A DNA stretch of 64,000 nucleotides from Stenotrophomonas maltophilia (GTDB taxonomy: Bacteria > Pseudomonadota > Gammaproteobacteria > Xanthomonadales > Xanthomonadaceae). How positions within the stretch are numbered: position 1 is the first letter of the stretch; the number at the start of each line of letters is the position of its first letter. The notes beneath the pieces are model-generated. The model was not told where the DNA came from. It saw nothing but the letters and a program-made list of their open reading frames with translations, and did no database searches. Position numbers and translations under genes: made by a program. Below, piece by piece: positions 8,668-15,955 of this stretch. The stretch is taken from positions 2,024,001 to 2,088,000 of the forward strand of contig NZ_CP015612.1 in assembly GCF_002138415.1 (NCBI RefSeq). Reading direction: 5' to 3'.

Positions 8668-11133
8668 ATGCGTCCAGTGCCGTCCGCTCCCGCCGTCCCA
8701 GTGTCCTCGCGCCCGCTGCTGCGCCTGGCCTGCCTGCTCGCACTGTCGTCAGTGCCGATGCTGCTGCAGGCCGCGCCGGCTGCGCTGGAGCGCGAGGTCA
8801 ACACCTTCATCGGCAGCAAGGACGACGGCAACACGTTCCCGGGCGCGTCGGCACCGTTCGGCCTGATCCAGGTCAGCCCGATCGGCAGCCACTATTCGGG
8901 CTGGCGCTACGACGACGAGAAGATCCGCGGTTTCGGCCACTCCTTCATCTCCGGCGCAGGTTGCTGGGAGCAGGGCGGGCAGGTGTCGGTGCTGCCGGTG
9001 ACCGGTTCGATCGGTCCGGGCGGCGATTTCGATACCGGCAACGCCAAGCAGTTCGACCACAAGGCGTATGCCGCGTCGTACACCCATGACGGCGAGATCG
9101 GCCAGGCCGGCTATTACAAAGTGCGCCTGACCAGCTACGGCGGCATCGATGCCGAGAGCACCGCGCGTACGCGCGCCGCAGCCGAGCGCTACACCTTCAG
9201 CCAGCGCCAGGGCGATGGCCACGTGCTGGTCAATGTCGGCCAGGCGAACGAGCGCCACTCGGTGATCGGCAGCGTGGTTGATGTGGTCGGCGACCGCGTG
9301 GTGGAAGGCAAGCTGGTCACCAAGAGTTTCTGCGGCGGCCATCAGTACACCACCTGGTTCCGCATCGAGTTCGACCGCCCGTTCAAGGCGCATGGCACCT
9401 GGGGTGAGGGCGGTGGCCTGCCCGGCGCGCGCCACAGCATGGAAGGCGAGCAGAAGCCGAACGGTGCCTGGCTCAGCTTCGACCTGGCCAAGGGCCAGTC
9501 GGTGACGGCGGTCAGCGCGATCTCGCATGTGGACGCCGAAGGCGCGCGCATCAATCTGCGCGCGGACGGCATGCAGGGTGGGGCGCTTCTCGGTTTCGAC
9601 CGCATGCGCACACTGTCCCAGCAGGCGTGGCGCGAGCAGCTGGGTCGGGTGCGTGTGCAGGGCGGTACGGCCGATGACCGCACCGTGTTCTACAGCGCGG
9701 CCTACCACGCGCTGCTGCAGCCGATGACCGGCAACGATGCCGACGGCCGCTATCGCGGCTATGACGATGGTATCCATCGCGCCGATGGCTGGACCTATTA
9801 CGAGTACTTCTCGCTGTGGGATACCTACCGCGCGCAGAACCAGTGGCTGGCATTGACCCGCCCGGACGTGGCGCGTGACATCGGCCGCACCCTGCTGGCG
9901 ATCGACGAGCAGGGTGGCTGGCTGCCGCGCTGGGGCTATGCCAACTTCGAGACCAACATCATGACCGGCGATCCGGTCACCCCGTTCATGGTCGACCTGT
10001 GGCGCTTCGGTGCGCTCAAGGGCCGTGAATCGCAGGCCTGGGATGCGCTGCGCCGCAATGCCTTCGGCACGCCGCCGCTGAACTCGCGCATGGCCGGCCG
10101 TTCCGGCAACCCGACCTACCTGGACAAGGGCTACGTGGTCTACGACCGCGCATTCCCGTCCAAGGGCATGGACGTCGATCCGCATCACGGCGGTTCGGCC
10201 ACGCTGGAATATGCGCTGGCCGACTGTGCGCTCTCGCAGATGGCCGATGGCCTGGGCCACGCCCAGGACGCGGCGACGCTGCGTGAGCGCGGCCGCAACT
10301 GGCGCAAGGTGTGGGACCCGCAGGTGCGCGACGCCGAAACCGGCTTCACCGGGTTCCCGCGCCCGCGTACCGAGGACGGCCAGTGGTACACGCCGGCCGA
10401 TGGCCACTACAGCCCGCGCTCGCACCACGGTTTCCATGAGGGGACGGCGTGGCAGTATCAGTGGCTGGCGCAGCAGGACGTGCCGGGCCTGGTCGAAGCG
10501 ATGGATGGCCGCGAACAGGCCGGCCGCCGCCTCGATGCCTTCTTCGCGATGGACGCGCTGCAGGCCGATCCGCTCAATGCTGCCCGCAAGGAGTGGGTGG
10601 TCGGGCCATACAGCTACTACAACCAGTTCCGCTACAACCCGAACAACGAACCGGACCTGCACTCGCCGTGGCTGTACACGCTGATCGGCCAGCCGTGGAA
10701 GACCGCCGCCGTGGTGCGTGCCGCGCAGCAGTTGTTCACCAATGCCCCGAACGGCGTGACCGGCAATGATGACCTCGGCACGATGTCGGCCTGGTACCTG
10801 TTCAGCGCCATCGGCGTGTACCCGGCGGTGCCGGGCAGTGGCCAGTTCCTGCTGCACACCCCGCGCTTCAGCAAGGTGGAAGTGGACATGGGCAATGGCC
10901 GCACGCTGCGCATCGACGCGCCGGGCGCCGATGGCCGCCGCCTGCAGTACGTGCAGGGCGTGAAGGTCGATGGACAGGTGCATGCGCCGGTGTGGCTGGA
11001 CTGGAACCAGCTGCAGCAGGGCCCGCGCCTGCAGTTCGCGCTCGATGCGAAGGCGCCGGAGCAGGGCTGGGGCACGGCGGTGAAGGACCTGCCGGTATCC
11101 TGGTGCGCGGCACCGGGCAGCCAGCTGCGCTGA
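8668..11133 (+). CDS. Secreted GH92 alpha-mannosidase
   Basis: An 821-residue exo-acting alpha-mannosidase of glycoside hydrolase family 92, a calcium-dependent family acting on N-glycan mannose. A signal peptide (about residues 1-36, LLRLACLLALSS...LLQAAPA) sends it to the periplasm or beyond. Family blocks are PFGLIQVSP (about 63-71), FSLWDTYRAQNQW, HGFHEGTAWQYQW (Glu591, the block holding the catalytic acid in characterised members) and NDDLGTMSAWYLFS (Asp701/Asp702, expected catalytic-base region). The start at 8668 has AGGAA six bases upstream. Linkage specificity (1,2 versus 1,3 or other) cannot be decided from sequence reading. It heads the rightward mannoside cluster. Confidence 0.92.
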   Translation: MRPVPSAPAVPVSSRPLLRLACLLALSSVPMLLQAAPAALEREVNTFIGSKDDGNTFPGASAPFGLIQVSPIGSHYSGWRYDDEKIRGFGHSFISGAGCWEQGGQVSVLPVTGSIGPGGDFDTGNAKQFDHKAYAASYTHDGEIGQAGYYKVRLTSYGGIDAESTARTRAAAERYTFSQRQGDGHVLVNVGQANERHSVIGSVVDVVGDRVVEGKLVTKSFCGGHQYTTWFRIEFDRPFKAHGTWGEGGGLPGARHSMEGEQKPNGAWLSFDLAKGQSVTAVSAISHVDAEGARINLRADGMQGGALLGFDRMRTLSQQAWREQLGRVRVQGGTADDRTVFYSAAYHALLQPMTGNDADGRYRGYDDGIHRADGWTYYEYFSLWDTYRAQNQWLALTRPDVARDIGRTLLAIDEQGGWLPRWGYANFETNIMTGDPVTPFMVDLWRFGALKGRESQAWDALRRNAFGTPPLNSRMAGRSGNPTYLDKGYVVYDRAFPSKGMDVDPHHGGSATLEYALADCALSQMADGLGHAQDAATLRERGRNWRKVWDPQVRDAETGFTGFPRPRTEDGQWYTPADGHYSPRSHHGFHEGTAWQYQWLAQQDVPGLVEAMDGREQAGRRLDAFFAMDALQADPLNAARKEWVVGPYSYYNQFRYNPNNEPDLHSPWLYTLIGQPWKTAAVVRAAQQLFTNAPNGVTGNDDLGTMSAWYLFSAIGVYPAVPGSGQFLLHTPRFSKVEVDMGNGRTLRIDAPGADGRRLQYVQGVKVDGQVHAPVWLDWNQLQQGPRLQFALDAKAPEQGWGTAVKDLPVSWCAAPGSQLR

Positions 11134-11142
11134 GACGGACTG

Positions 11143-11171
11143 TGCCGTTCGCGGTGACCCAGCGAACGGCA
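11143..11171. other. Hairpin between GH92 and the LacI gene
   Basis: TGCCGTTCGC / GCGAACGGCA arms with a 9-nt loop follow the GH92 stop closely. There is no T-run, so it is more likely an mRNA 3'-end protecting or attenuating hairpin than an intrinsic terminator. Confidence 0.45.
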
Positions 11172-11229
11172 CGGCACGACACGGCCCTGATCCATTAGGC
11201 TTGAGCCTCCAGCGGAGTCCGGGAAGACG

Positions 11230-12279
11230 ATGAACGACAACGGCAGCAGTCCCAGCAAGCGCGCCGGCAAGGCGGTGACGGTGACCGACATCGCGCGTGC
11301 CATCGGCGTGTCACGGGCAACCGTGTCGCTGGTGCTGCGTGGCAGCCCACTGGTCAACGTCGATACCCGCGCCAAGGTCGAGGCCGAACTGCGTCGCCAG
11401 CGCTATGTCTACAACCGCGCGGCGGCCAACCTGCGTCGTCGTACCTCGTCAAGCATCGCGCTGGTGATCAACGATCTGTCCAACCCGTTCTTCGCCGAAT
11501 TCGCCTCCGGCGTGGACGAGGCGTTGGGCGGGCGCGGCTACGTGACCCTGCTGGGCAGTACCGGTGAATCGCCGGAGCGCCAGCAGGCGGTGCTGTCCAC
11601 GCTGATGGAACACACCCCGGCGGGCTTGATCCTGTCGCCGGCCGAGGGCAGCGATACCGCGCAGTTGCGGCAGGCGTTGGGTGCCAATGCCAACGTGCTG
11701 CTGTTCAATCGTGAACTGGACGGCGCCGACTGGGACTTCCTGACCCTGGACAACCAGCACGGTGCCTATCTGGCCACGCGCCACCTGATCGAGCGCGGCC
11801 ATCGCCAGATTGCCTTCTTCGGTGGCCACGCGGCATCCAGTTCGTGCCATCAGCGCCGCGCCGGTTTCCAGCAGGCGCTGGCCGAGGCCGGTCTGTCGCT
11901 GCCGCCGGGCTGGATGATCGAGTCGGCACCGAACCGTCTGGAAGCCGCGGCGCGCACCGATGAGCTGTTTGCCGATGGCCATCGTCCGAGTGCGGCGGTC
12001 TGCTACAACGACACCGTCGCGCTGGGCCTGATGCTGGGCTTGAATTCGCGTGGCATCCGTCCGGGCGGTGACTTTGCCGTTACCGGTTTCGATGATATTT
12101 CCGAGGCGTCGGTCGCGGTGCCGCCGCTGACCACGCTCACCGCCGATCCGCGCGAGCGGGGCAGGCAAGCTGCCGCGCTGCTGCTGCAACGATTGGACGA
12201 ACCGGATGCGCCGCCACGGCGCACGGTCGCGCCGGTGCAGCTGCGTATCCGCGAAAGCAGTGCCGCACGACCAAACTGA
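11230..12279 (+). CDS. LacI-family transcriptional regulator of the mannoside locus
   Basis: A 349-residue LacI/GalR protein. The helix-turn-helix is at residues 16-40 (VTVTDIARAIGVSRATVSLV), followed by a hinge helix near 56-66 (RAAANLRRRT). A periplasmic-binding-protein-like effector domain runs to about 335 (IALVINDLSNPFF, FDDISEASVAVPPLTT). It probably represses the receptor and GH92 promoters through the repeated TTGRATCGATCTAA sites and is released by a sugar derived from the glycan. The effector (mannose, fructose or their phosphates) is unknown. It is codirectional with and close to the sugar permease, so the regulator may be in the regulated operon. Confidence 0.9.
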   Translation: MNDNGSSPSKRAGKAVTVTDIARAIGVSRATVSLVLRGSPLVNVDTRAKVEAELRRQRYVYNRAAANLRRRTSSSIALVINDLSNPFFAEFASGVDEALGGRGYVTLLGSTGESPERQQAVLSTLMEHTPAGLILSPAEGSDTAQLRQALGANANVLLFNRELDGADWDFLTLDNQHGAYLATRHLIERGHRQIAFFGGHAASSSCHQRRAGFQQALAEAGLSLPPGWMIESAPNRLEAAARTDELFADGHRPSAAVCYNDTVALGLMLGLNSRGIRPGGDFAVTGFDDISEASVAVPPLTTLTADPRERGRQAAALLLQRLDEPDAPPRRTVAPVQLRIRESSAARPN

Positions 12280-12339
12280 TTTCTTCCATACACCCCTTCC
12301 ACGCAACAACGACCTTCCGCGCATCGAGGCGCGTACCGC

Positions 12340-13653
12340 ATGCCGATCTCCGCAACGCCCCGTCCATCGGGTTCTTCGGGCAACGCACCCGCCGTCACCA
12401 ACGGCAAGGCGCTGGCTGTCGTCACCACGATCTTCTTCATGTGGGGCTTCCTGACCTGCCTCAATGACATCCTGATCCCGCACCTGAAGGCGGTATTCGA
12501 GCTGAACTACGCCAAGGCGATGCTGGTGCAGTTCACCTTCTTCGGCACCTATTTCCTGATGTCGCTGCCGGCAGGTCGCCTGGTCGCGGCGCTGGGCTAC
12601 AAGAAGGGCATCGTGGCCGGACTGGTGATTGCCGGTATCGGTGCGTTGGGCTTCTGGCCGGCGGCCGAGCTGCGCGTGTATGGCGCCTTCCTCGGCGCAT
12701 TGTTCGTGCTGGCCACGGGCATTACCGTGCTGCAGGTCGCTGCGAACCCCTACGTCGCACTGCTGGGCCCGGAGCAGACCAGCTCCAGCCGCTTGACCCT
12801 GGCGCAGGCGCTGAACTCGCTGGGCACGGCCATTGCGCCGATCTTCGGCGGCATGCTGATCCTGTCCAACACGGTCAAGAGCGCCGATGAACTGAGCGCG
12901 CTGCCGGCCGCCGAACAGCTGGCCTACCGCGCCGCTGAGGCGCAGGCCGTGCAGGGCCCGTACGTGGGTTTGGCGGTGGCGCTGGTGCTGCTGGCGCTGT
13001 TCGTGTTCCTGTTCCGTCTGCCGGCGCTGAGCGACGCCACCGAGCAGGCCGACCAGGGCCATCACCACAGCTACCTGGACGCGCTGCGCAAGCGCCACCT
13101 GCTGCTGGGTGTGCTGGGCATCTTCTTCTACGTTGGCGCCGAAGTATCGATCGGCAGCTTCCTGGTCAACTACCTGTCGATGCCGAGCATCGGCGGCTTC
13201 AGCGAGCAGGAAGCCACCCACTACGTGTCGGCCTACTGGACGATGGCGATGATCGGCCGCTTCGCGGGCTCGGCGCTGCTGGCGCGCTTCTCGCCCAGCC
13301 GCCTGCTGGCGATCTTCGCGCTGGTCAACGTGGCGCTGCTGGCCACGACCATGCTGAGCTCCGGCAGCGTTGCGCTGTACTCGGTGGTGGCGATCGGCCT
13401 GTTCAACTCGATCATGTTCCCGACCATCTTCGCGCTGAGCATCGAGCGCCTTGGCCCGTTGACCAACAAGGGCTCCAGCCTGCTGATCATGGCCATCGTC
13501 GGCGGCGCCGTGGTGCCGTACCTGCAGGGCGTGCTGGCCGACCACATCGGTGTGCAGGCGAGCTTCATCCTGCCGTTGCTGTGCTACGGCTACATCATTT
13601 TCTACGGACTGGTCGGTGCGCGTACGCCGGCCTCCGCAACGCAGGGAGGCTGA
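12340..13653 (+). CDS. FucP-type MFS sugar:proton symporter (probable mannose permease)
   Basis: A 437-residue inner-membrane protein with about 12 membrane helices and the signature FFMWGFLTCLNDILIPHLK of the fucose/glucose-galactose (FucP/GluP) branch of the major facilitator superfamily. ITVLQVAANPYVALLGP is a second family block. The gene follows the LacI regulator by 60 bp and precedes the kinase by 7 bp, so one operon is likely. Neighbours make mannose the most likely substrate; related hexoses cannot be excluded. The first ~22 residues are polar and form a cytoplasmic tail. Confidence 0.88.
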   Translation: MPISATPRPSGSSGNAPAVTNGKALAVVTTIFFMWGFLTCLNDILIPHLKAVFELNYAKAMLVQFTFFGTYFLMSLPAGRLVAALGYKKGIVAGLVIAGIGALGFWPAAELRVYGAFLGALFVLATGITVLQVAANPYVALLGPEQTSSSRLTLAQALNSLGTAIAPIFGGMLILSNTVKSADELSALPAAEQLAYRAAEAQAVQGPYVGLAVALVLLALFVFLFRLPALSDATEQADQGHHHSYLDALRKRHLLLGVLGIFFYVGAEVSIGSFLVNYLSMPSIGGFSEQEATHYVSAYWTMAMIGRFAGSALLARFSPSRLLAIFALVNVALLATTMLSSGSVALYSVVAIGLFNSIMFPTIFALSIERLGPLTNKGSSLLIMAIVGGAVVPYLQGVLADHIGVQASFILPLLCYGYIIFYGLVGARTPASATQGG

Positions 13654-13660
13654 GTCCGGA

Positions 13661-14656
13661 ATGGGTGCCATCGTTTGCTTCGGCGAAATTTTGATCGATC
13701 TACTAGCACAGTCGCCGGCCTCGGCCGATACGCCGCGCGCGTTCCTGCAGTACGCCGGCGGTGCGCCGGCGAACGTCGCCGTGGCGGCTGCGCGGCTGGG
13801 GGCGAAGACCCAGTTCGTCGGCATGCTGGGCCGCGACATGTTCGGAGACTTCCTGGCCGACAGCCTGGTCGAGCACGGCGTGGGCACGGATTACATCGTG
13901 CGCACCGACGCCGCCAAGACTGCGCTGGCCTTCGTCGCGCTGGATGCCAGTGGCGAGCGCAGCTTCAGTTTCTACCGCCCGCCGGCGGCTGACCTGCTGT
14001 TCCGTGACAGTGACTTCCAGGCGGAGTGCCTCGACAGCGCACAGTGCTTCCACGTCTGCTCCAACAGCCTGACCGAGCCGGCTATCGCCGAGGCGACCTT
14101 CGCCGGCATGGATCGTGCGCGCGCGGCCGGTGCGGTGGTCAGCCTCGATCTGAATCTGCGCCCGGCACTGTGGCCCGCCGACGTCGATCCGACGCCGCGC
14201 CTGTGGCAGGCGCTGGAACGCGCTGACCTGGTCAAGCTGTCGCGCGAGGAACTGGATTACCTGGCCGCGCCGATGGGCGCCGATGGCGAGGCGGCGGTGC
14301 TGCGGCGCCTGCTGGCCGCGCAGGCACGTTGGGTGATCGTCACCGACGGTGCAGCCACGCTGCACTGGTACACCCGCGACAACCACGGCACGGTCACCAG
14401 CTTCCGCGTGGCCACGGTCGATACCACGGCCGCCGGCGATGCCTTCGTCGGTGGCGTGCTGGTCGGCCTGCTGGAGCGGGGTGGGGCGGGCGCTGGTTTC
14501 GCCGCGTTCTGCCAGGACCCGGAGGCGATCACCGCCACGCTGCGCTTCGGTGCTGCGGTCGGTGCGCTGGCTGTTACCCGCAAGGGCGCGTTCGCCGCGA
14601 TGCCCTCGCTCGATGAAGTGCAGCAACTGCTGCAGGCACAGGACATTACCGCATGA
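13661..14656 (+). CDS. PfkB-family sugar kinase (fructokinase-like)
   Basis: A 331-residue ribokinase/PfkB-fold kinase with N-terminal GEILIDLLA, substrate-site blocks YAGGAPANVAVAAARLG and MLGRDMFGDFLAD, and the C-terminal anion-hole signature DTTAAGDAFVGG holding the catalytic aspartate. The glycine of the usual GAGD is alanine here. Fructokinase is the best call because the next gene makes fructose from mannose. The MFS gene ends 7 bp upstream and the isomerase start overlaps this stop (ATGA). The first ~17 codons are unusually AT-rich (ATT TTG ATC GAT CTA CTA GCA) and contain a match to the locus operator. Confidence 0.88.
   Translation: MGAIVCFGEILIDLLAQSPASADTPRAFLQYAGGAPANVAVAAARLGAKTQFVGMLGRDMFGDFLADSLVEHGVGTDYIVRTDAAKTALAFVALDASGERSFSFYRPPAADLLFRDSDFQAECLDSAQCFHVCSNSLTEPAIAEATFAGMDRARAAGAVVSLDLNLRPALWPADVDPTPRLWQALERADLVKLSREELDYLAAPMGADGEAAVLRRLLAAQARWVIVTDGAATLHWYTRDNHGTVTSFRVATVDTTAAGDAFVGGVLVGLLERGGAGAGFAAFCQDPEAITATLRFGAAVGALAVTRKGAFAAMPSLDEVQQLLQAQDITA
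13690..13703. promoter_or_regulatory. Candidate intragenic LacI-type operator, copy 4 (TTTGATCGATCTAC)
   Basis: Matches 12 of 14 positions of TTGGATCGATCTAA and lies 30-43 bases into the kinase coding region. The overlapping codons include rare TTG, CTA and CTA, which suggests selection on the DNA sequence itself. It could act as an internal operator or roadblock for the kinase-isomerase-mannosidase part of the operon. Confidence 0.45.
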
Positions 14657-15879
14657 GCACCTCGCCCGATTTCCGTTCGCCCGCGTTCCTGCGCGCACAC
14701 ATCGCCGATACGATGGCGTTCTACCATCCGCGCTGCATCGATCCGAACGGCGGCTTCTTCCACTACTTCCGCGATGACGGCAGCATCTACGATGCCAGCC
14801 ACCGCCACCTGGTGAGCAGTACCCGCTTTGTCTTCAACTATGCGATGGCCTACCGCGAGTTCGGCAATGCCGAGTACCGGGAGGCCGTCGAGCATGGCGC
14901 GCGCTACCTGCGCGAGGTGCACCGCAACCCGGCCACCGGCGGCTATGCCTGGACCCTGCGCGACGGCAAGGTCGAGGACGACATGAACCACTGCTACGGC
15001 GTGGCCTTCGTGCTGCTGGCCTACAGCTGCGCGCTGAAGGCCGGCATCGAGCAGGCCCGCGAGTGGATGGACGAGACCTGGCAGCTGCTGGAAGCACGCT
15101 TCTGGGAGCCGCAGCATGGCCTGTATAAAGACGAAGCCGATGGCCAGTGGAACTTCACCGGCTACCGCGGCCAGAACGCCAACATGCACATGTGCGAGGC
15201 GATGCTGGCCGCGTTCGAGGCCAGCGGCGAACAGCGCTATGTGGAGCGCGCGCTGCAGCTGGCCGACAACATGACCCGCCGCCAGGCCGCCAAGGCCGGT
15301 GGCCTGGTCTGGGAACATTACGATGTGAACTGGGAAATCGACTGGGACTACAACCTGGACGACCCCAAGCACCTGTTCCGCCCATGGGGATTCCAGCCCG
15401 GCCACCAGACCGAATGGGCCAAGCTGCTGTTGATCCTGGACCGCCATGTGCAGGCCGATTGGCTGGTGCCGACCGCGCAGCACCTGTTTGACGTCGCCGT
15501 GGCGCGCAGCTGGGACGATGCCCGGGGCGGCCTGTACTACGGCTTCGCACCGGAATCGCGCCGGCAGCCGGGCATGGACGGCGCACCGATCGGTGGCGAC
15601 AGCTTCGTCTGCGACGACGACAAGTATTTCTGGGTGCAGGCCGAAACGCTGGCGACCGCCGCACTGATGGCCAAGCGTACCGGCGACGACCGCTACTGGC
15701 AGTGGTATGAGCGCATCTGGGCGTACTCCTGGGAGCATTTCGTCGATCACCAGTACGGTGCCTGGTTCCGCATCCTCGATGCCGACAACCGCAAGTACAG
15801 CGACGAGAAGAGCCCGGCCGGCAAGGTGGATTACCACACCATGGGCGCGTGCTACGAAGTGTTGAACGTCGCGCGTTGA
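14653..15879 (+). CDS. AGE-family sugar isomerase (probable D-mannose isomerase)
   Basis: A 408-residue (alpha/alpha)6-barrel protein of the N-acylglucosamine 2-epimerase superfamily. Blocks RFVFNYAMAY, GQNANMHMCEAMLAAFEAS, PWGFQPGHQTEWAKLLLIL and KVDYHTMGACYEVL are those of the mannose isomerase/YihS branch, which interconverts mannose and fructose. It overlaps the kinase gene by 4 bp, which couples their translation. The pair would convert mannose to fructose and then fructose 6-phosphate without mannose 6-phosphate. A 2-epimerase activity on mannobiose or GlcNAc is a less likely alternative. Confidence 0.82.
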   Translation: MSTSPDFRSPAFLRAHIADTMAFYHPRCIDPNGGFFHYFRDDGSIYDASHRHLVSSTRFVFNYAMAYREFGNAEYREAVEHGARYLREVHRNPATGGYAWTLRDGKVEDDMNHCYGVAFVLLAYSCALKAGIEQAREWMDETWQLLEARFWEPQHGLYKDEADGQWNFTGYRGQNANMHMCEAMLAAFEASGEQRYVERALQLADNMTRRQAAKAGGLVWEHYDVNWEIDWDYNLDDPKHLFRPWGFQPGHQTEWAKLLLILDRHVQADWLVPTAQHLFDVAVARSWDDARGGLYYGFAPESRRQPGMDGAPIGGDSFVCDDDKYFWVQAETLATAALMAKRTGDDRYWQWYERIWAYSWEHFVDHQYGAWFRILDADNRKYSDEKSPAGKVDYHTMGACYEVLNVAR

Positions 15880-15915
15880 AGCGCGTAGCGCCGTACGCAT
15901 GATGAATCGGAATCG

Positions 15916-15939
15916 GTAGCGCCGGGCCGCGCCCGGCGG
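15916..15939. repeat. SMAG/REP hairpin between isomerase and GH2 genes
   Basis: GTAGCGCCGGGC / GCCCGGC hairpin in the 76-bp gap. A shorter GTAGCGCCGTACGC remnant precedes it at about 15886. It sits just upstream of the GH2 ribosome binding site. Confidence 0.65.
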
Positions 15940-15955
15940 AAAACAGGAGCATCAC

